Assembly: GCF_035222485.1 (NCBI RefSeq)
Contig: NC_085922.1
Coordinates: 2,185,001-2,249,000, forward strand
DNA from: Podospora pseudoanserina
Lineage: Eukaryota > Ascomycota > Sordariomycetes > Sordariales > Podosporaceae
Direction: 5' to 3'
Length of the DNA: 64,000 nucleotides
Shown: piece after piece, positions 11,601 to 22,800 of the stretch
Position numbering within the stretch: position 1 is the first letter of the stretch
Layout: each line of letters opens with the position of its first letter
Made by a program: the position numbers and the translations under genes
Notes under the pieces: model-generated
Database searches by the model: none
Seen by the model: the letters and a program-made list of their open reading frames with translations, nothing else
Told to the model about the DNA's origin: nothing

Positions 11601-14528
11601 ATGTCCACTCCACCCCCTCCCATCCCTCCCCCCACAACGAAGAAGAACTACAGCAAGGCTCCCCAGGAGCTCATCCACGAGTTCTGGGACCGATACTTCA
11701 CCAAGAAGCCCGGCAAAGTCACCCGCATCTTCCCTCGTTCTCTCTATTCTTCCATCCTCCCTCTCTCACTCGAGGATGGCCAACCAGCCCGCTCAGCCCG
11801 CAACGCAGCCGAGTCTTATGAGGCTGCAGCAAAAGAGTGCCGGGAGAAAGTCCAGCGTATCATCAAAGAATGCCACCGTACCAATGAAAAGTTCACCGAC
11901 CCCGACTTTGATATCGAGTGGGATCTCGAAGACAACTGCCTCAACGGCCTCGTCCGCTTCGACTGGGACGACTGGGACACCGATGATACCGGCAATGCCG
12001 TCAGCGCCGACCGCTTCAAGCGAAGCCTCGACACCCTCGCCGAATCCAACGCGCTCGGACCAGGCGGAACTGTCGCCTTGGACCCCGGAGTAGTCAGAGG
12101 CTACATCGCCGACGACCCCTGGGCCGCTCTCTTCGGCGCCTGGGGAACCAAAGGCCAACCCGTGACCAAGGGCGCTACCCCCCAAGCTCAACAAGCTGCT
12201 GCCGCACAGAAAGGCGTCCTTCCCCACGGCAAAAACTCGCCCCGTCACCACACCGACCCCAGAGCCAACCCCAAATCCACTAGGAGCAAGAACGGCGTCC
12301 AGTGCGGCGAGTGGTACAACCCCGGCTCCAAGCACCGCCTCGACTGGATTTTTTCGTCTCCCCAATGGACCATAGACGGGTACTCATCCTCGGACATCAA
12401 GCAAGGCTCCAACGGCGACTGCTGGTGGCTCGCCGCCGTGGCCACCATCACCCACCGAAAGGACCTAATGGACAGAGTCTGCGTCGTCCGCGACGAGGAA
12501 GTCGGCGTGTACGGCTTTGTGTTCTACAGAGACGGGGAGTGGATCTCTGTCGTGGTAGACGACAACCTCTACCTCCAGTACCCCGACTTTGACTACTACG
12601 GCGACCGGTACGACTCGACCGGCAAGTTGGCAAGGGAGTACAGAAAGAGATACCAAACCGGGAGCGAAGCCCTCTATTTTGCGCAGTGCGAAGACCAAAA
12701 CGAGACTTGGCTCCCGATCTTGGAGAAGGCGTACGCAAAGGTTCACGGGGATTACGAGGCTATTTCTGGGGGGTGGAGCGGGGAGGCTGTGGAGGATATG
12801 ACTGGCGGTGTTACTACCACTGTTGCTGCCAACCGGGTGCTCAGGAAGGATAAGCTTTGGAAGGAGCTGGTGAATGCTGATGGGGAGTTCGTCTTCGCCT
12901 TGTCGGCTATCGGGACCGGGTGGGATAGCTACAAGGGTGGCCTTGCGTTGGGGCATGCTTATTCTATTCTTAAGGCTACGGAGGAGGTGGGTGAGGATGG
13001 GAAGAAGGTGAGGTTGGTCAAGATCAGGAACCCGTGGGGTCAGAGGAGCAGTGATGGTGTGGGGGAGTGGAACGGGCCTTGGTCGGATGGGAGCAAGGAG
13101 TGGACTCCTTACTGGTTCAAGAAGCTGAATCATACTTTTGGGGATGATGGTGTTTTTTGGATGAGTTATTCTGATATGTTGGAGACGTTTTTGTTTATCC
13201 ACCGGACTAGACTTTTTGATGAGAAGTGGACGGTGGTGCAACAATGGACGAGTGTGAGTGTGGGCTGGGTGGCGGGGTATCTCAACCAGAAATTCGTGAT
13301 CGAGGTCAAAAAAGCAGGGACGGTGGTTGTGGTGTTGAGCCAGCTTGACGAAAGATACTTTCAGGGCTTTGAGGGACAATACAACTTCTCCCTTCACTTC
13401 CTGTTGAAGAAAGAAGGCGGCAAGGACGAGGAGCACATCTGCCGGGTGAGACCTGTTCACCAGTGGGAGAGCCGATCGGTAAGCTGTGAGGTTGACCTCG
13501 AGCCGGGGAGGTATGAGGTCTTGCCCAAGGTGACGGCCGAAAGATGCGACTGGAGGGATCAAGTCGAAGACGTTGTCAAAAAATGGTATCTATCTCTCTC
13601 CATTTCCATTTCACTTTCGAATAACTAACAGCCGCTTTGTAGGGCCGATAAAAACCCCTCCAAACTCCGCCAGGTAGGCATGCAATACGACCTCGCACAC
13701 GCCAAAGGTGGCATCCCCGACGAGGACGACCTCATCCTCAAGAAAAAGGAGGAGGCCAAGAGGAAGTCTGAGGCGAAGAAGCTCAAGGCCAAAGAAAAGG
13801 CCAAGCGGAAGAAGGAGAGGGAGAAGGCTAAGAAGCGGAAGGAGAAGGAGAAGAAAAAGAAGGCTGCTGCTGCCGAGGTCACGGTGAAAGTTCCCGAGGG
13901 TGGTGAGACGACGGTTAATGTCAAGGCTGGCGAGAAGAAGGAGGACACTGACAAGAAAGAGGAATCGGAGAAATCGGAGGATGCGGTTGAGAAGAAGGAG
14001 GATGCTGCTGCTGCTGCCACTACCAAGGCTGAGGAGAAGAAGACTGAAGCTCCCAAGACCATCTCCACCGCCTCTTCGTCCGCCCCTGCTCCCCCCAAGG
14101 AAGGACAGAAGGAGGAAAAGAAAGACGACGGTAAGAAGGAGGAGACACTGGCTATCAGGCCTGCCCCCCCCACCACCACCACCCCAGCCGCGGAGGAGAA
14201 AGAAGCCAAACCTGACGAGAACAAAGCAGAAGAGAAGAAAAAGGAAGAGGAGGAGGATGATTCCGAGTCTGAGTACGAGTCTGAAACGGATGAGGAGGAG
14301 GAGAAAGAAAAGGAGGAGGAGGAACAGCGGCAGAAGGAGGAAGAAGAAGCCCGCAAATTGGCCGAGGACGAGAACTCGCCTTCCATTCCGTGGAACGCGG
14401 TTGCTGTTCTTGGGTTGAGGGTGTATGCCCAGGATGCCGGGGTGAGTGTGCACCTTGCCAAGCCGAAGAGTGATGAGGAGGGGGCGAGTTTGGTGATTGA
14501 TAGCCAGGCTGTGGGTGCTACTATGTAG
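11601..14528 (+). CDS. Calpain-like cysteine protease (family C2) with long charged tail
   Basis: Exons 11601..13585 and 13643..14528 are joined by a 57-base GT-AG intron (branch CTAAC), giving 956 residues. The first ATG is at 11601; frame upstream of it is open but lacks ATG. The papain-like CysPc domain covers about residues 225-525, with catalytic Cys274 in SNGDCWW, His452 in LGHAYS and Asn477 in RNPWG, so the triad is complete. A beta-sandwich region follows to about 650. The last ~270 residues are a Lys/Glu-rich, probably coiled or disordered tail with a conserved-looking end (about 915-956). No EF hands are visible, as usual for atypical fungal calpains. These proteases act intracellularly by limited cleavage. 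It is not obviously PalB/Rim13, whose order of domains differs. Confidence 0.9.
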
Positions 14529-15060
14529 ATATGAGTTGAAAGATGGTAGAAAGTCTGATGGTTTCTTGCATCTTGACAACCGCTCTCCCGCTATGTGTCC
14601 TTTTTTTTTCTTTTTTTTTTAGAGCTATGGCCATGGGTAATTGCTTGCTGAAGCCAAGGATTTGTCTCAAGAATACACGTCCACACCGGAGACTGCGGCA
14701 GGTGAGATCGTGACAAAGGTATTGCGAGCTTCAACCTCAACTGTGCGCTCAAAGACTCCCAGTCCGCTGCATAGGCGCCTCACAGAAGAAATGAAGCAGC
14801 CCAGAGTCAGCCACATGTTGCAGCCAAGAAACCAAATCCGAAATGGCCCATTTTAGGCCGGTTCAGTCAGCAACCGACGAAGCTAAGAGGTTTCACAGCG
14901 TCACGCTGGCCACGCAGGTAGTTTTCCAACACTTGTTATTTACTAAACGAGCTCCTTGAGTTGTTCAGGTAAATAATACACTGGGTTGCTGAAAAGTGAG
15001 GTGTGGTGAATTGGTGAAGCATCCGAGCAGCCATCCTATTTCTACTTGCTGGATCCCCCA
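14529..15060. other. 3' flank of the calpain-like gene
   Basis: It contains a poly-T stretch (14599-14620) and otherwise unremarkable sequence leading into the AT-rich block. No gene was recognised. Confidence 0.45.
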
Positions 15061-15400
15061 ACTATATAAAAAGGATGTAGTAATTACGTCTCTCGCGCTT
15101 TATGAAAAAGAAAAGTTCATAAGGGTGTTCTTTGGGCCTTCTATTATATATTGTGGATGATATCTTTTTAAAAAGTAAGATCTAAAACTATGATATTTAT
15201 ATCTTGATGAACCGGAATAAGCTAAGAGAAAGCTTTGTTAAAAGACTAGTTTATAAAGGTAAGATTATATTTTAACGACTTAAAAGAAAAAAGAAACACT
15301 AGTTCATATGTAAATATAAAATTTTCTTCAAACTTTCATTTATATTAACGGCTTATAGGTAAAAGTGTTGTGAATAGGGGGTCCGGCAAGTAAAAATGGG
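15060..15400. repeat. AT-rich decayed block, probable mobile-element relic
   Basis: Base composition drops sharply here compared with both flanks. TA-rich words, runs of A and T, and stop codons in all frames dominate. There are no terminal repeats I can pair and no open frame. Such islands in filamentous ascomycetes are usually transposon remnants mutated by RIP (C-to-T changes). The identity of the original element cannot be read, and its borders are approximate. It lies 245 bases upstream of a deaminase exon that has lost, or hides, its start. Confidence 0.5.
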
Positions 15401-15644
15401 AGGTCTGAAAAGCATTGCTCTCACATATAAGAAGGGCGTCTGTGGTTTGCTTGATCCAGGACTGATCCAGTTACGTAAGAGAGGTATCTACTTATGTCTG
15501 GAACATTGCAGGGGGTGATGATGACTTTAGATGTGTATCATCCTCAGTGTCTGGGTAGCCAATAATGTAGATGATTGCTGCCGGTGTAGGCGCGTGGCTT
15601 GATATCACGGGGTTCAGGACCGCATCAATTTCTACACCATAAAG

Positions 15645-16596
15645 TTGCACTCTTTTGGGAAGAAGGTGGTCAAACAGCTCAGGACAAAAAGACCGGCGAG
15701 TTCCAAGCAGGGGGAACCACCCCATTGAGAATTGGATCGATGGCCTACTGCTAATAACTGACGAGGTGGAACTCGTCACTGCATGCTACCAGTGCTGGTT
15801 CGAAGAGCCGCTCAAGAACTTCCTCGCCAAACGCCACCTGCCCAAGTCGGACCCGGACTATTCAGACGATGTGAAGGAATTCGCACACTTTGTCGCCCGC
15901 TTGGGAGCCCACAAGTACGCCGCTTTCAAGGTGGCGGAAGGAATCGACAAGCTGCCGTATTTTGCCAGTCAGCGCTACCGTGTCAAGTTCGACCAGCTGC
16001 CCAAGGGTGGTCACCAGGAAGCTCTGAAGCCCACGCCCATCAACCTCACCCGGGCTTTTGACTGGGCAAATGGCGACTACAACAACGAGCCTGACCCGTT
16101 CACCATAGTCAAAAAGCTCACGAATCTCTTCCCCGGCATCCCCAGCAGCGATCCAGCGGTGGGTTACTATCTCGAGCAGGAGCGAGGGAGCACAGAACAC
16201 AAGGGCTTCAGTTTCCAAGGCGAGATCAGCCGGTGGCTTCAGCAGAAGAAAGGCGTCCTTCTGACGCGCTACCACGCCGAAATACAGATTGCCAACTTCT
16301 TCAACGCCACCGGGAAGATCTTCCAGGATAAAGATAGGTACATTGGCTGTAGCAAGGGGGCCTGCTGGTTCTGCGCGCAGTACCTGGCGGATCTGCCATC
16401 CCCGCGCGGCGACGAACGATTTGTCCCGCCTGCTCAACACAACGAGATCCTTCCAGGTGTTACTTTTCCGCCAACCAAAGGAAGCAGTGATTCCAGGTGG
16501 GCTGTTCAGGTCAAGGCTTCGATGAACGAGGTTGTGCTCCGCACGACACGCCACGCTCTCCTCGACAATATTCCTCATGGTGCGAGGAGCCATTAG
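15645..16596 (+). CDS. OTT_1508-like deaminase domain protein, 5' end unresolved
   Basis: The frame is open from a stop at 15640 to TAG at 16594-16596, about 317 codons, with no ATG until near the C-terminus. It therefore needs an upstream exon (a usable AG lies at 15643-15644) or is 5'-truncated. The domain signature is clear: HAE (CAC at 16273, His-Ala-Glu) about 25 residues before a Cys cluster CSKGACWFC (16348-16374). This is the zinc-binding HAE...CxxC arrangement of the cytidine-deaminase superfamily, fungal OTT_1508-like branch. The family is lineage-specific in fungi; substrate and role are unknown, and nucleic acid or nucleotide deamination is an inference from the fold. It sits downstream of an AT-rich relic. 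Codon use looks normal, not RIP-damaged, across the exon. Confidence 0.7.
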
Positions 16597-17403
16597 TCGA
16601 CTAACACATGGATGGATAGAGCGCTCTCCCAGTCTTCGTGGATGAGGGAGGAGGACATCAGGAGTGCGGCGTGATGGCGAGATTGCGCAACGAGAATCAG
16701 GTTTCTTTTGTTTATTGCGTTGCTTCTCGGCCCAGATTGACTTTCAGGTTCTCTTGTGGGCTCACCATATCCACCTCAGCTACCCGGCTTGGCCAGCCTC
16801 TTATTGTTCATAATACAGACGTCGGTTTTGTGAAACGGTTGCTCTCGTTCTATGATGCCCTTGTAACACCCCCTGTGGCCAGCACTGGTGTCCTCAGGTT
16901 TAGCAAAAGAACCAGGCGTTTCACGAGACAAGTCAGTTGCTTTTCCAGGATTCGGGAAACAGTCGTCATGACCTGGATAACTGCATCCTTTGCTTTGTTT
17001 GGAAACTCTACGGTGAGCTGTGAGCCTCTCAGGTATCTCTAAATGTCCCGACAACACTTAAGAGCTGTAATATCCTGTGTTTAACAGAAAAAGGGGCAAT
17101 GTGTCCACCATGGATGTTTTGTTTGACCAGGGCAAGCAACATCCATCCAGGGGTTAGGGTTATGTGCGTTGAACCCTTGATGAACCCTTGATGAACCCTT
17201 GAAACCTTCACCTGCAGGCTCTCTCCCCGCACTTTTTTTGTGACCTGCAGCTCAGCGATGGGACCCCTCCATTTTGCAGCCAGGAACAAAAAAAAAAGAA
17301 AAAATTAATTTTCATCCACAGCCGTTGGAATAAAACTCCGACGCTCACTTATACAAAACAGACACCGAAACGGCCACTTTTGGTGCCACAGAAAAGAAAC
17401 AAA
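16597..17403. other. Intergenic region before the PRMT3-like gene
   Basis: It contains a short tandem repeat (17170-17204), a GGGGTTAGGGTTA telomere-like motif (17151-17163) and an A-rich stretch (17289-17308) before the start codon at 17404. Overlapping small frames on both strands around 16640-17057 have no credible start. Confidence 0.5.
17170..17204. repeat. Three copies of an 11-base repeat (TGAACCCTTGA type)
   Basis: Three perfect head-to-tail units with a fourth partial unit, about 200 bases upstream of the methyltransferase start. Confidence 0.85.
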
Positions 17404-19187
17404 ATGGCCGAATCATACCCCCCCTCCATCAGCGACGGCTCCTCGTCAGACAACTCCGAGGCTGGCAACTGGCTACAGGGTGATCAGGACGATGGTGATG
17501 ACTTCAGCGAGCAGGAGACCGTGCAGGTCATCTCGCTGATGGACGACAAGGTCTTTGACGATGCTCTTGCCATGGTCACCTACTGCAAGGAGAAATATGG
17601 GTTGGATTTCTTGGGAGTGAGAGATCGGTTGGGGCTTGACTTTTACGGGTCGATCAAGTTGATCAACTTCAGTACGTTGCTTACTTTTACTTTCATATGA
17701 TAGCTATGGAAACTAAACATGAGATCACAGTCCGCCAAAAGGTCCACGATGGCAAGACAGTCAAGTCGGATGATATCAAGGCGTCTGATCTCGAGGATGA
17801 CTCACTCTTGAAGCCGGTACTGGAGGATGATGCCCTCATCGTGTGCTTGGATGACCTCCCTGCCGCTGGTGAGGCTGCTCCTCAGGCCCGGGAGATCAAG
17901 CAAAAGGAGGTCCCGGCCGTTGATGAGCTTCTTCGGAAGAATGCGCAGCTCCAGGAAGAGCTCGAGAAGCTTTCTCAGCAATTCTCCAACTACAGGCTTG
18001 CTGTCCAGCAGACCTTGGACCAGAGATGGGGTGAGGATGACAAGCCCGAGTCCTCCAAGGCTAGAGCTGAAGCCCCTGCTCCTGCTCCTGCTCCTGCTAC
18101 CAACGGCACAGAAAAGAAAGACGACTCCCCACCGGAAGCCACCTATTACTTTGAGTCGTACGCCCACAACGACATCCACGAGACCATGTTGAAGGACACG
18201 ATCCGCACCAACGCCTACCGTGACTTTATCTACAACAACAAGGCCATCTTTGCCGGCAAGACTGTTCTCGACATCGGGTGCGGTACTGGTATCCTCTCCA
18301 TGTTCGCCGCCAAGGCTGGTGCGGCCAAGGTTCTTGCTGTTGACAACAGCGCCATCATCGACAAGGCCCGCGAGAACATCTTCAACAACGGGCTCGACAA
18401 TGTCATCACTTGCATCCGCGGCAAGATTGAAGAGGTTACTCTTCCGGTGCCCACGGTCGACATCATCGTCTCGGAGTGGATGGGTTACTGCCTTCTCTAC
18501 GAGGCCATGCTTCCCTCTGTTCTCTACGCCAGGGATAAGTACCTCAAGCCCGACACCGGTCTTCTCGTGCCATCACACACGTCGATGTGGATTGCTCCTG
18601 TGGCCGACGAGGAATACGTCACCGACAACATGGACTTTTGGCGGGATGTCTATGGCTTTGACATGAAGGCCATGCAGGAGGGCACCTACGCCAACTGCCG
18701 CATTGAGCACCTCCCCGACGCCGCCGTGGCCGGCACCGCGCAGTGTTTCAGGATGCTCGACCTCCACACTTGCACCAAGGAGGACCTTGTGTTCAACGAG
18801 AAGTGGACGTCGACTTATACGTCCAAGGACAAGCTTGATGGTTTCTTGGTGTGGTTTGATACCTTTTTCTGCGAGTCGAGACAGGAGCAGGTCGAGAAGC
18901 AGTTGACGTGGAAGCAGTGGATGGATGTCAAGGGGAAGGAGAGCGTGGCGTTTACCACCGGGCCGTTTGACAAGGAGACGCACTGGAGGCAGGGGTTGAT
19001 GTTGATTGACCATGCCAAGCAGCCGAAGGGAAGCGAGGAGAAGGTCAAGGAGGGGGCGAGGTTGGAGGGCGAGATTGAGTATGCTATTCCCGAGGGTCAT
19101 CACAGAGGGTTGAACATCAAGGTGACTTGGGGGTTGGAGGGGGAGGAGGGGGAGAAGAGGCTGAGCCAGATGTGGATGTGCCATTAG
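17404..19187 (+). CDS. Protein arginine N-methyltransferase, PRMT3 type
   Basis: Exons 17404..17671 and 17731..19187 give 574 residues with a 59-base intron (GTACGT...ATCACAG). The PRMT3-specific N-terminal region ends in FYGSIKLINFIR, as in the family, and is followed by an acidic linker and a coiled coil (about residues 155-190). The Rossmann methyltransferase core shows motif I VLDIGCGTGILSMFAAKAGA, the acidic end of the second strand (VDN), the double-E loop SEWMGYCLLYEAML and a THW-like HWRQ near the end. PRMT3 enzymes are type I and make asymmetric dimethylarginine; a main known substrate is ribosomal protein uS5 (Rps2) in the cytosol. The N-terminal zinc-finger position lacks the CxxC pair (see findings). 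Confidence 0.93.
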
Positions 19188-19835
19188 AGAGGGTCGGCGG
19201 GGCGGCGGACAAATGTATGGGATAGACAAAATAAACAAGGGAATGAATATGCTCTGTATGATGGGGGGTTTGCTGACACAAATGCCGAGCCACAGAGTCG
19301 CAAAGTGTGGGGGGGGAGCTTCTGGAACCCCACGTCATAGCGATCTCGCAGCTCAGGGCAGATTCCCACTGCTGCAAGTCGCATGATGCAGCAGCTGGTG
19401 TGTCGCATGTGTTCTGAAGGCGCGCTCCTTTGACTGATTGCGTGACACCTTCTAAATCAACTCATCTTCCTCATCTCATGTTTTGTTTTCTGTGATTTGT
19501 GTGCTTTACTGCCTGTAAAAGGTACGTATTTTTGGCAAACAAGGACAGGGGTCTAATTGCCAGCCGGCACGGCACGACGCGGCAACCATTCACTCAATCA
19601 CTTACCTCGACACAGACAGCACAAATCAGCTCCCAGGCAGACAAACATAACGAGTTACGACACAGAAACCAACCGTCGAGTCCCTTTTGCACATTGAATT
19701 ACAAGCCGAGAACACGACATGCCTGCGACAGACTCACCATATCAATAGCAGCAGACGAATCCTCACCACACCACCACCACATCACCACCATCACCACCAT
19801 CACAACCACCATCACCACCATCACAACCACCAAAC
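19188..19835. other. Intergenic region and RAV1 leader
   Basis: It holds the 3' flank of the methyltransferase gene and the RAV1 promoter and leader. The last 75 bases are a CAC/CAT microsatellite. No gene was seen. Confidence 0.5.
19763..19832. repeat. CAC/CAT/CAA trinucleotide microsatellite
   Basis: Imperfect CAC-CAT-CAA triplets fill about 70 bases of the presumed RAV1 5' leader and end three bases before the ATG. Confidence 0.85.
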
Positions 19836-22800
19836 ATGAGAACCATCCTTCCAGGCCTCCCCTCCCCCACCTCCAAGCCCTAGCAACAGGCTACTGCCAA
19901 AACGCATCCGAGTCCGGCCACCGTCGAATAACCGTACCTCTTCCCCTTCCACCCCCAAATCTGCCTTTCCTCACAACAACCCCCTACCCGGTGTAGGTCT
20001 ACATCTCCGGTCCTGCAATCTCAATCCTCTCCCCAAGCCCCACCTCCCCATCCCATCTCCTCCAAACCATCTACGACGACGACCCAACCCCCCTCCAATC
20101 CGTTGCCCTCGACGAACCCACGGCCAAAATCGCCGTTATCACCACCTCTGGCACAGGGAGGATATACAAACCAACAATCAACACCCTCCTCCCGATCAAC
20201 TCCCCCGAGCGTGAGCCCCGCTGGGTATTACAAGGAACCTTTTTCTCCTCTCCCTCCCCTTCCCATCCGGCAACCCTCTCCTGGGGCAGCGACGGCGAAC
20301 TTTTGGTCTCCTCCTCATCATCCCTCCAACTATGGCAGACGTCCCGACCAGAGGGGGATATTCATTTATCATGGTCGCAACCGCTCCCTAATCCAGCGAA
20401 AATGGCGCTGTTGTCGTATGATTCGGCGTACATAGCCTCTGTGGGGCGATATGACAAACTGGTGAAAGTGTGGAGGAGGCTGAGCTATGGGTCTGGGGGT
20501 GCGGGGACGGAGGAGGGCGTTGATGGGGCGAGGTTTGATTTTGTGTACCTACGGCACGGGGATGTGGTTACCAGGCTTGAGTGGAGGAGGAGGCCGAGGC
20601 ATGAGGGGCAGACGGTGGAGAATGTGCTTTGGACGGTGGACTGCAAAGGAAGAGTAAAGCTTTGGGTTGGCGGGGATGGGCATGGGATGAGGGAGCTGAG
20701 GCTTTGGGGGGGGTTGGAGTTGGGGATGAAAATGGGGTGGGTGGTTCAAGGGGGGGATTTGATGGGGGCTGTTGAGGGGGTTGTGGAACGGGGGAGGGGG
20801 GAGGGGGTGGAGAGGGTGGTGGAGGTCGGGAGGAGGTGTCATGAGGTTGTGGTCGGGTTGGATGGGAAAGGCGGGGTGAAGGTTTGGGGGTTGGAGGATG
20901 TGGGTTGGGAACCGGGGGCACAGAAGAGAGGGGGGGTCTGGGAGATTGTGGAGGTGAAGGGGGTGGAGGGGTTGGACTGGGGAGGGGCAGCAGGTGAACA
21001 TGTCGAGGTGCAGAGTTATTGTGATGGCAAGGGGCTGTTGCAGGTGCTGGTGCACTTTTTTGATGGGAGGATTGAGGTTTATGAGACCGATCTCGCGGCT
21101 TTGGTTGATCCGAACCCGAAGAGGAAGAGGCTAGAAAGGGTGGCTGTTTGGACTGGGCATTCGGCACCGGTCAAGAAGGTGGTGAGGAATTTCAGTGGGA
21201 GGGCGGTCGTTACGAGGACGGAGTCAGGGCAGAGCGTTGTGTGGAAACATGAGTTGGATCATGGGAAGGGGGTGGCGATGTTGAGGAGACAGGTCGTCAT
21301 CCAGCAAGCGGGGCATGTTCACCGGATGTGCGTGTTGAGAAAGGGGAGGTTTGTGGTTTTCTTGCGGCACGAAAAGGTTGAGCTTTGGGACTGTAGGGGG
21401 GCTCAGGCGAGATTGCTGGCCGAGCAGAGGTATGATGTGCCGGGGAAACCACTGTGCCTGATTGTGCTGCCGAGGCACAAGGTGGAGGATTACACCACGG
21501 CGCATGTTGCGACGATTACGTCGGAAAAGGAGGGTGTTGGTTGGGAGGTCAAGTTTCCGTTCTATAGACCGAACGATCCGACGGTCAAGGTTGCGAATGG
21601 GCGGGGGGAGGGGGATCAGGGGGGGTGCATTAGGGAGTTTGTCAAGTTTACGCTTGAGGATGCGGGGGATTTGGGGTATGTGTTACCTGTTGATCCGGCC
21701 GGGGCGGATTTCCATGTTTCGGGGTTTTTGGATGTGTTTGCACGGGATGTGGCGATTTCGTACACGCACTCAGGGAGGGTCGAGTTTTGGACTGCGAGGG
21801 TTGGGCATGAGGGGAAGGGGGTGGAGTGGTTGTCGACGAGCTCGCTGGAGACGGGGGTTGCGAACCCGGCGCTGGTCAGTGGGAGCACGCTGAAGAAGGC
21901 GGCGTTGGTGAGTGCGGATCGGTCGACGTTGACGATTTGGGATATCAGGGGGGCGAGGCTGGAGTATGAGCAAAAGTTTGAGAACAGTCATACGATTAGG
22001 GATCTGGACTGGGCGACCACGCCGGCGAAGCAGAGTATCTTGGCGGTTGGGTTTCCTCATCGGGTGTTGTTGTTGAGTCAGATGAGGTTTGATTATCTCA
22101 ACAAGGGGCCGGCGTGGCTGCCGACAAGGGAGATTTCGATACGGCAGTGCACACCGCATCCGATTGGGGACTCGGTTTGGTTGGGGGGTGGACACTTGGT
22201 GATTGCGGCGGGGAACCAGCTGTTTGTGCATGATCGGGAGTTTGAGGCTTCGACTTCGCTTGTTCCGGCAACCGGGCTGAGGATACCGCATCGGAAGGGC
22301 AAGGCGAGGCAGCTTGATCTGTTTGAGGTTGTGGACCGGCTCAATGGCCCGCTGCCGGTTTTCCACCCGCAGTTCTTGAGCATGTGCATCCTTGCCGGAA
22401 GGATCTCGCTCGTTCACAAGGTCCTGCAGGCGTTGCGCAAGACGCTTCGGTTCTGGGTAGAGGGTGATGTGGTGGATGATTACCTCGGCCTCGACCTGGT
22501 GGAATTCTACGCCGGTGATGGGTCACTGCATAACGGCGGTGGCCACCCAAGAGAGTACCTCAACCGCCGGCAGTCGTTTGACGACGGCGACGAGCCCTTC
22601 TCGGAAGAAACAGCTGTCGACATCAACGAGCGCCTCACCCGCATTGGCATCCCTCAGCTCTCGGGCCACGAACAAATCCAACTCGTCGACATTGTAGAAT
22701 GCGTCGGCGTGGTCGAAAAACAACGTCGCTCCCTCGACGAAAACGGAGCAAGATTCATGCTCGCCTTCAGGCAACACGCCCTGAGAAAGGGAAGAGCAAA

